A DNA stretch of 64,000 nucleotides from assembly GCA_041398785.1 (NCBI GenBank), contig JAWKUA010000004.1, positions 186,001 to 250,000 on the forward strand, given 5' to 3'. Positions 17,203 through 26,370 of this stretch are shown in pieces (the first letter of the stretch is position 1; the number at the start of each line of letters is the position of its first letter). Both the position numbers and the translations under genes were made by a program. The stretch comes from Planctomycetaceae bacterium. Its GTDB lineage: Bacteria > Planctomycetota > Planctomycetia > Planctomycetales > Planctomycetaceae. Under the pieces are notes generated by a model, which searched no databases, had not been told where the DNA came from, and worked only from the letters and a program-made list of their open reading frames with translations.

Positions 17203-17230
17203 AGTGTAGCCGATGCTACATTTCTGTCAA
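17203..17230 (-). promoter_or_regulatory. Promoter with overlapping operator-like palindrome before the metal-uptake operon
   Basis: On the minus strand TTGACA (17230-17225) is followed after 16 bases by TACACT (17208-17203), a good sigma-70-type pair. The palindrome TGTAGC-ATCG-GCTACA (17220-17205) fills the spacer and overlaps the -10 box. A regulator bound there would block RNA polymerase. The DtxR/MntR-like domains encoded downstream are the obvious candidates; that link is inferred. Confidence 0.65.
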
Positions 17231-17583
17231 CGACCGCTCCGAGGGGTTGCTTTCCGGTTGCTGGCCGTTCCGGCGGGTACCACATCCTGCGTCCAGCAAG
17301 TTGTGCGGCGCAGCCGTCGGAAACGTTCCCTGTGCGTGGTGAGTCCACCGGCGGTCATTTTTCGCACGGCGTTCGTGATGGCAGTGCTCGAGACCTGGCT
17401 CGCTCCCGCCTCAACGCCTTCCGGCCGCTGCGCGGCACAACTTGCCTGAACGGCAGGATGTGTACCCGTTGCGTGATTGAGCGCCATTACTGGCGAAACG
17501 GTTTCGTCTTCGTCACCATGATCGCTGTTCGAAATCCGTCGATTTCCAGCGATTACCCCATGGCACAACGCACGGAGAAAATC
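17231..17583. other. Intergenic region between the metal operon and the isomerase-like gene
   Basis: About 350 bases between divergent genes. The metal-operon promoter lies at its left edge. The rest shows no convincing gene, although a frame in phase with the downstream gene is open from 17332. A start at 17584 is preferred because it begins a Tat-type leader. No terminator or repeat was recognised. Confidence 0.4.
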
Positions 17584-18495
17584 ATGTCTCACGCATCAAT
17601 ATCGCGACGGACCGTGGTTGCCGGTCTTGGCGCTTCGGTCGCAGCCGCGTCTGTCGGCGCAGCTGCCGCAGCTCCGCAGCAGACGCGAAGTGCCGTTCCC
17701 GGCGAATTCAGGATCGCGAAGAATCGCATTCACCAGGCGGTCATGGGCTGGTGCTTTGATCCCATGCCGATCCCCGACCTGATTCGGCACTGTGCGGACA
17801 TCGGCTACCTGGCGATGGAGGGCATTGATCCGAAGTTTTATCCGGAGGCAAAGAAGCACGGCCTGAAGGTTTCACTGGTAAACAGTCATGGTTTCGTGAA
17901 GGGCCCGGTCGACCCGAAAAACCACGAAGACGTCATCGCCGCGCTGAAGAAGTCGATCGACATCGCCGCGGAATGGGAGGCCCCCAATGTGATTACCTTC
18001 ACCGGCATGCGAGTCGACGGAATCAGCGACGTTCAACAGGAACAAAACTGCATCGATTGCTGGAAGCAGGTGATCGATTACGCAGAGAACAAGCAGATTA
18101 CGCTGGTTCTGGAACACCTGAATACGCGCGACGATTCTCACCCGATGAAGGGCCATCCGGGCTACTTCGGCGACGATGTGGAACGCTGCATCCGGCTGGT
18201 GAAGCAGATGGATTCCGAACGCTTCAGGCTGCTGTTCGACATTTACCACGTGCAGATCATGAATGGCGACGTCATTCGGCGCATCCGCAACTATCACTCA
18301 CTGATTGGCCACTACCACACGGCGGGGAATCCAGGCCGCGGGGAACTGGATGAAACTCAGGAAATCAACTATCCGGCCATCATGCACGCGATCCTGAACA
18401 CGGGCTATCAAGGCTATGTGACGCAGGAATTTATCCCGACCTGGGACGACCCGGTCGCGGGCCTGCGTCACGCGGCATGGCTGTGCGATGTGTGA
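17584..18495 (+). CDS. Tat-exported TIM-barrel protein, hydroxypyruvate isomerase-like
   Basis: 303 residues. The ATG at 17584 starts a twin-arginine leader (SISRRTVVAGLGASVAAAS). The mature part is a xylose-isomerase-like TIM barrel: HQAVMGWCFDPMP, LVLEHLN, LLFDIYHVQIMNGD, GHYHTAGNPGRGELDE and GYVTQEFIP. The Glu/Asp/His/Glu metal-binding set of hydroxypyruvate isomerases (EHLN, DIYH, H of GHYH, QEF) is visible. The family interconverts hydroxypyruvate and tartronate semialdehyde or epimerises sugars; the exported location makes a polysaccharide-linked substrate possible. It stands alone between two gaps. Confidence 0.85.
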   Translation: MSHASISRRTVVAGLGASVAAASVGAAAAAPQQTRSAVPGEFRIAKNRIHQAVMGWCFDPMPIPDLIRHCADIGYLAMEGIDPKFYPEAKKHGLKVSLVNSHGFVKGPVDPKNHEDVIAALKKSIDIAAEWEAPNVITFTGMRVDGISDVQQEQNCIDCWKQVIDYAENKQITLVLEHLNTRDDSHPMKGHPGYFGDDVERCIRLVKQMDSERFRLLFDIYHVQIMNGDVIRRIRNYHSLIGHYHTAGNPGRGELDETQEINYPAIMHAILNTGYQGYVTQEFIPTWDDPVAGLRHAAWLCDV

Positions 18496-19191
18496 GATCT
18501 CTGCCGCGCGGCGATGCGGCTATGGCGTCTTGTCGCGAAGTGATCCGGCACCGGGTGTGGCAATCACCGACCGTCCGAACAGAACCGATGGGGGCGACTC
18601 GAAGGCCACGATTCTTGCGGAAGTCAGACACGCTGCGCGACGACGTGCTTCTGCAGAATATGCCCCTGGCATTTTCAACCGGCTGACCTGAATGCGCGCG
18701 CCGGATTGTTTTTGCCGACCGCAGCAAACCTGTCCGGTTGTTTCTGCCGAACCCGCGCACGGGCCGGGAAAAGCGCGAGATTCCCGCGTTCTTCCGTATG
18801 GACTCGCGCTTTGCCCTCCACTATCACCCCGCCTCCGATGAGTTGCGGCCATGCGGAACAGCGGTCAACGAGCGCTGTTTGGCCGTTATTCGCGGAGCAC
18901 GGTGTTCGACCGTCGTCGGCAGAATGCGACCTGGTCGAACGTCGCGCAGATTTCAACGAAACGAAGGATCGCGGGAACAGATCCGGTTTTGTTCAGAACA
19001 GACCGCCGGTTCGCGGGCGGAACAACTCGGCGGCTGATTCAGTGATCAGCAGAAATTGCCGGGTTGCGCGCCAATTGACGCATCCGCGGCCGGGCTGATG
19101 GTTTGACTGAACCCCCGACCGGTTCATTGCCGATGCTTCCGGATACGGAGCGTCATGCACACATGGTGTGCAGTTCGTCATGGAGGATTGA
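18496..19191. other. Intergenic region, 696 bases, nothing recognised
   Basis: Several short frames cross the region in all phases but none has a plausible start with a recognisable protein, and none avoids extreme Arg/Ser content typical of chance frames in GC-rich DNA. It should contain the promoter of the sigma-factor gene. No repeat or hairpin with a T-run was seen. Confidence 0.45.
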
Positions 19192-19971
19192 ATGGCTACG
19201 AAGCTCAGTGAAGATGTCGCAGACGTCTGGATCGAATTCAAGAAAGACCAGACCAATCAGGCGCTGCGGAATCGGCTGATGGAGCGGTACCTGCCGCTGG
19301 TGCGATACAACGCGGAACGTGTCTGGGCGAAGCTTCCGGAAGGTGTCGATCTGAATGATCTGATGTCCGCCGGAGTCTTCGGACTGATGGACGCGATCGA
19401 AGCCTTTGATATGGACCGGGGAGTCAAGTTCGAGACTTACTGTGTGCCCCGAATCCGCGGAGCCATGCTGGATGAACTGCGGACGATGGACTGGGTTCCG
19501 CGTCTTGTCCGCAGCAAGGCCAGCAAGATGGAAGCCGCTCGCAAGGCCGTCGAAGCTCGCACCGGCCGTCCGCCGACGGACGCCGAAATCGCCGCTCAAA
19601 TGGGGCTGCCGATTCTGGAATTCGAACGTCTGAAGACCGAAGCCAGCGCCGTCAACCTGGTCAGTCTGAACAAGAAGTGGTACGAAACCGACAGCTACAA
19701 GGACGTTCGCGAAGTCGATGTGCTGGAAGACGCGAAGGGTGAAGATCCCACCAACGGCATTCAGAAGCTGGACCTGATGAAACTGGTCACCAAGGGCCTG
19801 AACCGCAACGAACGGCTGATCATCATTTTGTACTACTACGAGGAACTGACGATGAAGGAAATCGGCAGCACTCTGGGCCTGTCAGAATCCCGAGTCAGCC
19901 AGATGCACAGCAGCATCGTCGGCCGACTGAAGGAACAGCTTTGTGAGCGACGCCCTGAGTTCGACGAGTAG
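19192..19971 (+). CDS. fliA: RNA polymerase sigma factor of the FliA/WhiG class (sigma-28)
   Basis: 259 residues, normal for the family. Region 2 is clear: LMERYLPLVRYNAERVWAKL, DLNDLMSAGVFGLMDAIEAF and VKFETYCVPRIRGAMLDELR. Region 3 follows (ARKAVEARTGRPPTDAEIA). Region 4 ends with IIILYYYEELTMKEIGSTLG and LSESRVSQMHSSIVGRL. It should direct transcription of flagellar and related late genes. No flagellar gene is in the window, so its targets lie elsewhere. A strong intrinsic terminator starts 31 bases after its stop, making this a monocistronic unit. Confidence 0.93.
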   Translation: MATKLSEDVADVWIEFKKDQTNQALRNRLMERYLPLVRYNAERVWAKLPEGVDLNDLMSAGVFGLMDAIEAFDMDRGVKFETYCVPRIRGAMLDELRTMDWVPRLVRSKASKMEAARKAVEARTGRPPTDAEIAAQMGLPILEFERLKTEASAVNLVSLNKKWYETDSYKDVREVDVLEDAKGEDPTNGIQKLDLMKLVTKGLNRNERLIIILYYYEELTMKEIGSTLGLSESRVSQMHSSIVGRLKEQLCERRPEFDE

Positions 19972-20001
19972 ATTCGGGGTCCGATTTCATCAAACACGAA
20001 T

Positions 20002-20040
20002 AAGCCCGGCCTGAGGAAACTCAGCCGGGCTTCTGTATTT
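20002..20040 (+). terminator. Rho-independent terminator after the sigma-28 gene
   Basis: AAGCCCGGC-CTGAG pairs with CTCAG-CCGGGCTT, with one unpaired base and a GAAA tetraloop. TTCTGTATTT follows. The position just after the stop codon fits. Confidence 0.85.
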
Positions 20041-20143
20041 GGTGCGCGATCTTTCTGCAACGACTGGTAGAATCCATTCACTGGCGGAAAATAACATCCA
20101 GATGTCGTGTGCCCAGGTGCCGCAGCGTTAGCAGAAGGCGAAG

Positions 20144-20794
20144 ATGATGAGAAAGGCGATAGTGATGAAGACGTCATCCTGCCTTTCTTTGCTGGCATGG
20201 CTTGGCATCTGTGCCGGAGCGACGCAGGTTGCAGCTGCACAGACCTCGAAATCTGATGCCAATGAAGACTCCGGCAGGCTGGCACGCTTTGGAACTTACA
20301 AAATCACGATGGACGACGCTGCAGCCGGGAAATGGTTGCTGACTGCCGATATCGCCGTCGCCACGCCGGATGTCAGATACACCATTTTTCACCGTACGCG
20401 TATCGTATTCGCTGACGCTGAAGCCACCGGCAATGTCTCGAAAGCCGATGAGTCGGAGAGACCGCAACGGAAGGAAACATCTCCCAGACTGGTGACCGAG
20501 CCGCGTCCCGCAGAACTCAGCATTTGGACTTTGGAGCCACAGGAGTTCAGATTCAGCAATCCGAAACTGCTGGATCCAAAGACGGGCGAGCCATTGCGGT
20601 CCTGCGATACGGAAGGCGATGCCATGTTCGTAAAGACCAGCAAGGATGCTCGGCTGGTTCTGGGTGCCATCAAACGATCGCGTGCAACTCTTGGAGCGGT
20701 ACTGCCACCGCACGACGCAAGCTCGATCGCTGCAACGATTCCACAAAATTCGTGTAATCGTTGTGACGGAAGAACAACATTCCGTGACGGATGA
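20144..20794 (+). CDS. Hypothetical secreted protein, possibly with a damaged 3' end
   Basis: 216 residues. The ATG at 20144 has AGAAGGCG before it; a second in-frame ATG at 20165 also has AAAGG before it. Either yields a signal peptide (SLLAWLGICAGATQVAAA). The central part (GTYKITMDDAAAGKWLLTAD, RYTIFHRTRIVFADAE) looks like real protein. The last 40 residues (from about KRSRATLG) are Arg/Ser/Cys-rich and unlike the rest. Since the next kilobase holds gene remnants, the reading frame may have shifted near 20690. No family was recognised. Confidence 0.5.
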   Translation: MMRKAIVMKTSSCLSLLAWLGICAGATQVAAAQTSKSDANEDSGRLARFGTYKITMDDAAAGKWLLTADIAVATPDVRYTIFHRTRIVFADAEATGNVSKADESERPQRKETSPRLVTEPRPAELSIWTLEPQEFRFSNPKLLDPKTGEPLRSCDTEGDAMFVKTSKDARLVLGAIKRSRATLGAVLPPHDASSIAATIPQNSCNRCDGRTTFRDG

Positions 20795-21312
20795 GGCTGA
20801 CAATCAGCTCGCTGGCGAGAAATGCCGCACGTTCCGCCGGTGTAGTGAAACTGATCGCCATCATCGATCACGCAGGAACGGTAATATGCTGACCTTTCAC
20901 GGGGTATCGGCATGAGAACGATGCTCCCGAAGTTCAGTCCCAACGGACGACCATTCATCCAGCCTGAATAAAGTCCCAGGTAGCGGTGCGAGACTTCGAT
21001 TCAGGCCGGCGGGCTTCCAACGGGCCGCCGTTCAAAGGCGATGTGTTGATCGATTGATGGACCCCGCCAATCACATACGTGAAACCGCTCGAACGGTCGT
21101 CCGTTGGGACTTCGTGCGTTGTGGGAGCGCATTCCGGGGCGATGCCCAGGCTGCACGAACGCTGGCCGTTGGGCCGAAGCACACCGGACGAGGCTCAGGT
21201 CGGTCGGGGCGAAGCAGGCCCGTGGTCGCCAAAATGTCGTGAATTACATGGCCGTGGACGTCGGTCACCGACAGATTTATTTTCCTGGTCCCAGTGTATG
21301 CCGGCAGGGCTG
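20795..21312. other. Degraded intergenic region with a remnant of a DUF1501 gene tail
   Basis: At 21227-21267 there is a 41-base stretch that matches 21872-21912, the 3' end of the intact DUF1501 gene, with five mismatches and in the same orientation. Translated on the minus strand it gives VTDVHGHVIHDILA, identical in its last ten residues to the intact protein, but the stop codon is missing. Nothing upstream of it reads as DUF1501. The rest of the region has no recognisable gene. Confidence 0.6.
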
Positions 21313-21768
21313 CTACATTGCCCCGTCGATCAGCCAGCGAACCAGTAACAGACCGAAGATCAGCAACGGGATACCGGCGAGGATTGCGATGATCGGCCTC
21401 GCCGACGCGCCGCGTTCCAGGACCGCAGTCTGCGGATGCGCGGCGTCGAAATATACCGTGATTTCCTTGTCAGCGGGATAACGCCGCGACAATCGCTTCC
21501 GCAGACGACTCTGTTGGCGAGGAATGATAACCCGAATAGACACTGTCAGAGACGTACTGAACGCCGTCGACCGTGTACGAATACTGAACTACCGCCTTGT
21601 ACACGGTATTGTCGCCGCCATTGTCTTCTTCAATCAGCGATTTGGCGATGCGGCGTAACCTGCTGGCCAGTCATTGCTGACAACACCGATTCGCAGCTCG
21701 CGTATGCCACGGCCCGTCAGGTATCCGCCCAGAACCGCGATCAGGATCGCAACGAACCAGCCGAACAT
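21313..21768 (-). pseudogene. DUF3592-family membrane protein, broken by two frameshifts
   Basis: Three successive frames on the minus strand together spell one protein. It begins MFGWFVAILIAVLGGYLTGR at 21768, a membrane helix, and runs to VVSNDWPA. After a frame change near 21660 it continues RRIAKSLIEED, VVQYSYTVDGVQYVSDSVY. After a second change near 21490 it ends RRYPADKEITVYFDAAHPQT, AVLERG and a second helix (IIAILAGIPLLIFGLLLVRW). The YP-K-VTVYYDP-type motif and two flanking helices are DUF3592 features. Each piece alone would be useless, so this is a pseudogene or the assembly has two indels. It lies between the two 41-base direct repeats described separately. Confidence 0.75.
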
Positions 21769-21868
21769 GATCTGCGAGCGTCGTATTCTGCCTGACCACT
21801 TTGCTTTCCCCAATTCGGCCTGGACTCTGCTTACACAGCAAGGACGACGAATCGAATTCCAGACGCCG

Positions 21869-23374
21869 TTACGCAAGAATATCGTGAATTACATGGCCAT
21901 GGACATCGGTCAGGCGGAAGTCGCGGCCCTGGTAGCGGTAGGTCAGGCGTTTGTGGTCGATGCCCACCAGATGCAGGATCGTTGCGTTCAGGTCGTGGAC
22001 GTGCATCGTGCCGGGCGTCCACGTGGCCGGTGTCGGCTGAGGCGACAGCGTGACGCCATCGGCATCGGTGATGTTGTAGCCGTAGTCGTCCGTGCGACCG
22101 TAAGTGATGCCGGGCTTGATTCCTCCGCCGGCCATCCACGTGGTGAAACATCGCGGATGATGGTCACGACCGTAGTCTTCTCTTGTCAGGTTGCCCTGGC
22201 AATAGGCGGTGCGGCCGAATTCGCCGCCCCAGACCACCAGCGTTTCATCCAGCATGCCTCGCTGACGAAGGTCTTTGATCAGTCCCGCGCAGCCCTGGTC
22301 GACGTCTTTGCATTGTGATTCGTGTTCCTTCGGCAGATTTCCGTGAGCGTCCCAGCCGCGGTGGAAGATCTGGATGTTGCGGACTCCGCGTTCTGCCAGA
22401 CGTCGAGCGTTCAGGCAGCAGGCGGCAAATGTCCCGGGAGTCTTCGCGTCTTCGCCGTAAAGTTTGAACGTCTCTTCGGTTTCTCCTGACAGGTCCATCA
22501 GTTCGGGAACGGATGTCTGCATTCGGTACGCCATTTCGTGCTGACGGATTCTTGCCAGAATCTCCGGGTCGGCGAACCGGTCGTGCTGAACGGCGTTGAT
22601 CGCCGCCAGCGCGTCCAGTTGCGAACGGCGATCGGCCGACGTGACTCCGTCGGGATTGCTGAGATACAGGACCGGGTCGCCCGTGCTTCGCAGCAGCATT
22701 CCCTGGTAGTCCGACGGCATGAATCCCGTGCCCCACAGTCGATTGAACAGGCTCTGTTCAGCGAAATTGGAATGGGCGTGCATCACCACATATCGCGGCA
22801 GATTCTCATTCATGCTGCCCAACCCATAGCTCAGCCACGCTCCCAGACTCGGCCGACCGGGAATCTGGCTGCCCGTCTGAATGAAGGTGATCGCCGGGTC
22901 GTGATTGATTGCTTCGGTGAATGTGCTGTGAACGACGCACAACTCCTTCGCGACGGTGGCGGTGTGAGGCAGCAGTTCACTGACCCAGACACCGTTCTGG
23001 TTGTTGTCATATTTCGTGAACTTGTACTTCGAGGGGCAAACAGGCAGTCCGTTCTTCTGGTTCGCCGTCATCCCCGTGATTCGCTGCCCGCTGCGGATTT
23101 CATCGGGCAATTGCTTATTGAACATGTCGGTCATCTTCGGCTTATAGTCCCACATGTCGTGCTGACTGGGACCGCCGCTCATGAACAGATAGATGACTCG
23201 CTGTGCTTTCGGTGTGTGGTGTGTTCCCGGAGGCGTCAGTTCGTCGCCGCGAGCCATCTCCGGCGCCAGAAGTCCGGCCATCGCAGCCGTGCCAAGACCC
23301 AGAGCCGAGCGGCCGAAGAGTTGCCGGCGGGTCAGCATAAGATCGTATTCTCGAAGGGGATTCATGTGATGCAT
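21869..23374 (-). CDS. DUF1501 protein (alkaline-phosphatase/sulfatase-like fold), exported
   Basis: 501 residues from ATG 23374, preferred because AGGAG lies eight bases before it; an upstream in-frame start at 23419 lacks this. The leader has a twin-arginine-like motif (LTRRQLFGRSALGLG). Family hallmarks: LFMSGGPSQHDMWDYKP, GAWLSYGLGSMNENLPRYVV, FHRGWDAH, VVWGGEFGRTAY, GRDHHPRCFTTWMAGGG and the C-terminus DVHGHVIHDILA. DUF1501 proteins are nearly always paired with a PSD1/PSCyt protein in planctomycetes, as here (62-106 bases downstream of it). The reaction is not established; the fold and conserved Asp/His residues suggest a metal-dependent hydrolase acting on a polymer outside the cytoplasm. 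Confidence 0.92.
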   Translation of the reverse strand: MHHMNPLREYDLMLTRRQLFGRSALGLGTAAMAGLLAPEMARGDELTPPGTHHTPKAQRVIYLFMSGGPSQHDMWDYKPKMTDMFNKQLPDEIRSGQRITGMTANQKNGLPVCPSKYKFTKYDNNQNGVWVSELLPHTATVAKELCVVHSTFTEAINHDPAITFIQTGSQIPGRPSLGAWLSYGLGSMNENLPRYVVMHAHSNFAEQSLFNRLWGTGFMPSDYQGMLLRSTGDPVLYLSNPDGVTSADRRSQLDALAAINAVQHDRFADPEILARIRQHEMAYRMQTSVPELMDLSGETEETFKLYGEDAKTPGTFAACCLNARRLAERGVRNIQIFHRGWDAHGNLPKEHESQCKDVDQGCAGLIKDLRQRGMLDETLVVWGGEFGRTAYCQGNLTREDYGRDHHPRCFTTWMAGGGIKPGITYGRTDDYGYNITDADGVTLSPQPTPATWTPGTMHVHDLNATILHLVGIDHKRLTYRYQGRDFRLTDVHGHVIHDILA

Positions 23375-23480
23375 TGTCAGACTCCTGAAGTTGTGTCTTT
23401 GCAGTGTGTTGTTCGACATCTTCGTTTTCCGTCTGCGCGTTCCGATGTCAGTCGAACCCGCGACGGCGCGGGACAGATTT

Positions 23481-25943
23481 TCAATACATCAGAATCGCCA
23501 GGTCGCTGGCCAGAACCGTGACGCAAACCTGAGTCCATGACGCGAGTTCCGCGGGATCCAGTGACTCGTCCCGCTTCGCTTCGCCGGTTGACAGCAATGC
23601 GACCGCATCTTCGGTGGCGTTTTGATATCGTGCCTGCATCGTCTTCAGCAGACGTTCGCAGGCGGAACGTTCCACATCCGTTGGCGGACGGCTGGCGACC
23701 AATGTGAACAGCAGACTCAGCCGTTCTGCGGTATTCGCACCTTCGTGCAGCAGGCGTTCGGCGAGTTTTCGCGACATTTCAATCCGCTGTGTTTCGTTCA
23801 GCATGCCCAGCGATTGCAGCGGAGTGCTGGTTCGTGAACGGCGAACGCAGCTTGATTCGCGATCCGGTGCGTCGAACAGCGTCATCATGGGATGCGGGCT
23901 GGTGCGTTTCCAGTAGACATACAGGCTGCGGCGGTAAAGCAGCGGGCCTGTGTCGGCGACGTAATTCTTTGTGTTGCTCGCCGGATGAGCTAAAGCCTCC
24001 CACATGCCCGCGGGCTGATACGGTTTCACTCCTTCGCCTCCCATCTGAGGATCCAGCAGGTTGCTGGACCAGAGTCCGATGTCCCGGATGACTTCCGCAT
24101 CCAGCCGGTACCCCGGACCTCGCGCGAGCAGCCGGTTTTCCGGGTCATCCACGTCGGTTCGCCACGCGGAGTTCTGACGAAACGTGCGACTGTTGACCAT
24201 CAGCCGCCGCATGTGTTTCAGATCCCAGCCGCTGTCCTGAAGTTCGACGGCCAGCCAGTCCAGCAGTTCCGGATGAGTCGGCTGGCGGCCCTGCAGACCA
24301 AAATCCTCCGGAGTCCGCACGAGACCGTAGCCAAACGTGTTCTGCCAGACTCGATTGATGAGCACTCTGGCGACCAGCGGATGGTTGGAAGACGTCAGCC
24401 ACTGAGCCAGACCAAGGCGGTTCTTCGGGGCGTCTGCCGGCAGGCTTCCCATGACGCTGATGACACCCGGATCGAGCGGGTCGCCGGTCGGCAGATCGTA
24501 TTCTCCTCGCCGCAGAAGGAACGTCTTGCGGGGTTCGGGCAGTTCCTCGGCGACGAGGGTCGTCGTGAATTGTTCCTGCGCGGCGGTGATCTTTGCGATC
24601 AGATCGGCTGCCGGCTGCTGCATCGCGAGCTTCGCGAACGGTCCGTTCTGGTCGGCCAGCAATTGCAGCCGCTGGTCCGCGTCGGCAGTCTCCCATGCGG
24701 TCAGTTCTTCAGCCGTGGCGGACTTCGTCAGAGCCGCTTTGGCGGTGTCGATCAGATCCGCGCGTTCGGCGGCCAGTTCGTGCCACGCATTCCACGAGTC
24801 CTGATTCTGCGGAGCTTTGACGACGGCACCATATTCGTACTTGTTGCCGTCGAGAGGCGGTTCGGTGGTGTTGTTGAAGAATGCCAGCAGCCGGTAGTAC
24901 TCCGTCTGCGGAATCGGATCGTACTTGTGAGAGTGGCATCGAGCGCAGGTCAGCGACATGCCGAGGAACACCGTGCCCAGCGTTTCAACGCGGTCGAAAT
25001 TGTTCTTGACCTGAAACTCGTCCGGGATCGCGCCGCCTTCGCCTGTGCTGGGATTCAGGCGAACGTAACCCGTCGCGACAAGCTGATCGAGCGACGGCTC
25101 GGGCAGCAGGTCTCCGGCAAGCTGCCAGGTAATGAACTCATTCAGCGGCAGGTTGCTGTTGAAGGCGTTTACGACCCAGTCGCGATACGGATAAATGCCG
25201 CGGCGGTTGTCGAGGTGCAGACCGTGAGTATCGCCGTACCGAACCGCGTCCAGCCAGTACCGCGCCTGATGTTCGCCGTAATGCGGATCGGCAAGCAGGT
25301 CGTCGACGTATCGCTCATACGCATCGGGGCGGTTGTCGGACAGGAACGCCTCAAGCTGTTTGGGTTCCGGAGGCAGACCGATCAGCGTCAGAGCCGCCCG
25401 CCGTGCAAGAGTGGCGCGGTCGGCTTCCGGCGCGAACGTGACTCCCTGAGCCGCCTGCTTTTCGGCGATGAACGCATCAATGATGTCGCTTGCGTTCGAT
25501 GATGTCACAATCGCGGGAACTTGTTTCTTTGGCGGCACAAACGCCCAGTGCATGGCATACGTCCCGCCCTGCTTCACCCACCGGGTGATCACGTCGCGTT
25601 CCTGTGGCGACAGTTGCTTTTCCGCGTCGGCCGGCGGCATGGGGTCATCGGCGGAGTGAATCCGCTTCAGGATCTCACTTTGGTCGGGGTGCTGCGGATC
25701 GATCGCGCGATAGCCGCCGCGGTCCGCAGTTGCGGTTTCGAATGAGTCAAGTCGCAGCAGATCAGCATCGTGGGAGTCCGGGCCGTGACAAACGAAGCAC
25801 TTGTTCGACAGGATCGGAAGGATCTCACGAGGAAAGTCGACCTTCGCCTCGGTGACGGGTCCATCAGCGCGGACCACGCCGGCAAAAAGCAGTGTGATAG
25901 CGGTGACGGCGGGAGCAGTTTTCATCCAACGATTCTGAGTCAT
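23481..25943 (-). CDS. PSD1 and planctomycete cytochrome C domain protein (DUF1549/DUF1553)
   Basis: 820 residues with a signal peptide (TAITLLFAGVVRADG). The PSCyt1 domain near residues 35-110 has the haem-binding CFVCH and the ending PPADAEKQLSPQE. DUF1549 follows (RRAALTLIGLPPEPKQLEAF, YWLDAVRYGDTHGLHLDNRR) with a second CxxCH, CARCHSHKYDPI. DUF1553 fills the C-terminal part (LVARVLINRVWQNTFGYGLV, PTHPELLDWLAVELQ, RRLMVNSRTFRQ). It is shorter than many homologues because no carbohydrate-binding insert lies between the two DUFs. It is transcribed with the DUF1501 gene and probably acts with it on an extracellular polymer with haem-based electron transfer. Confidence 0.92.
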   Translation of the reverse strand: MTQNRWMKTAPAVTAITLLFAGVVRADGPVTEAKVDFPREILPILSNKCFVCHGPDSHDADLLRLDSFETATADRGGYRAIDPQHPDQSEILKRIHSADDPMPPADAEKQLSPQERDVITRWVKQGGTYAMHWAFVPPKKQVPAIVTSSNASDIIDAFIAEKQAAQGVTFAPEADRATLARRAALTLIGLPPEPKQLEAFLSDNRPDAYERYVDDLLADPHYGEHQARYWLDAVRYGDTHGLHLDNRRGIYPYRDWVVNAFNSNLPLNEFITWQLAGDLLPEPSLDQLVATGYVRLNPSTGEGGAIPDEFQVKNNFDRVETLGTVFLGMSLTCARCHSHKYDPIPQTEYYRLLAFFNNTTEPPLDGNKYEYGAVVKAPQNQDSWNAWHELAAERADLIDTAKAALTKSATAEELTAWETADADQRLQLLADQNGPFAKLAMQQPAADLIAKITAAQEQFTTTLVAEELPEPRKTFLLRRGEYDLPTGDPLDPGVISVMGSLPADAPKNRLGLAQWLTSSNHPLVARVLINRVWQNTFGYGLVRTPEDFGLQGRQPTHPELLDWLAVELQDSGWDLKHMRRLMVNSRTFRQNSAWRTDVDDPENRLLARGPGYRLDAEVIRDIGLWSSNLLDPQMGGEGVKPYQPAGMWEALAHPASNTKNYVADTGPLLYRRSLYVYWKRTSPHPMMTLFDAPDRESSCVRRSRTSTPLQSLGMLNETQRIEMSRKLAERLLHEGANTAERLSLLFTLVASRPPTDVERSACERLLKTMQARYQNATEDAVALLSTGEAKRDESLDPAELASWTQVCVTVLASDLAILMY

Positions 25944-26039
25944 TGCTGTCTAACCGAAGAGTGGCGGGAATGCAGGTAAGAGTTCGATGGCGGGTGGCTA
26001 ACCACAGGCAACTTCATTCTACCGAGCCAACCGACCCCC

Positions 26040-26293
26040 GTCATTCCCGCAGTCACCGCCCCGTCATTCCCGCGCCGGGACCGCCCCGTCATTCCCGTCA
26101 TTCCGCGCGCAGGCGGGAACCCAGCCGCCCTCCGCCCGTCATTCCCGCGAAGGCGGGAACCCAGCCGTCGCCTCCGCCCCGTCATTCCCGCGCAGGCGGG
26201 AACCCAGCGTCGCCCCTCCGCTCCGTCATTCCCGCGCAGGCGGGAACCCAGCGTCGCCTCTCCGTCCCGTCATTCCCGCGAAGCCCGGAACCC
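26040..26293. repeat. Array of eight palindromic repeats upstream of the GIY-YIG gene
   Basis: GTCATTCCCG units begin at 26040, 26063, 26088, 26097, 26138, 26181, 26225 and 26269. The first four are truncated; the 26138, 26181 and 26225 copies are complete (26138 has GCGAAGG), and the 26269 copy is altered at its right arm. Complete units are spaced 43-44 bases. All point the same way. Between copies there are only short pyrimidine-rich linkers (CGTCGCCTCTCCGTCCC and variants), not unique spacers. Confidence 0.9.
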
Positions 26294-26370
26294 CGAAGAA
26301 AGGTGTGCACTGAACCGCTTGACCAGTACGCTTCACCCCGACCAATCCACGACACGTTCTGATTCGCGAA

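Noticed and set aside
24213..25502. Long plus-strand open frame of 429 residues
   Set aside because: It is antisense to the PSD1 gene; composition (Arg, Gln, His rich) is that of a shadow frame.
26040..26293. Possible CRISPR array
   Set aside because: The repeats are palindromic and the linkers between them are short (about 10-18 bases), similar to each other and variable in spacing. Copies are truncated and some inverted, and no cas gene is near. This is a dispersed palindrome array.
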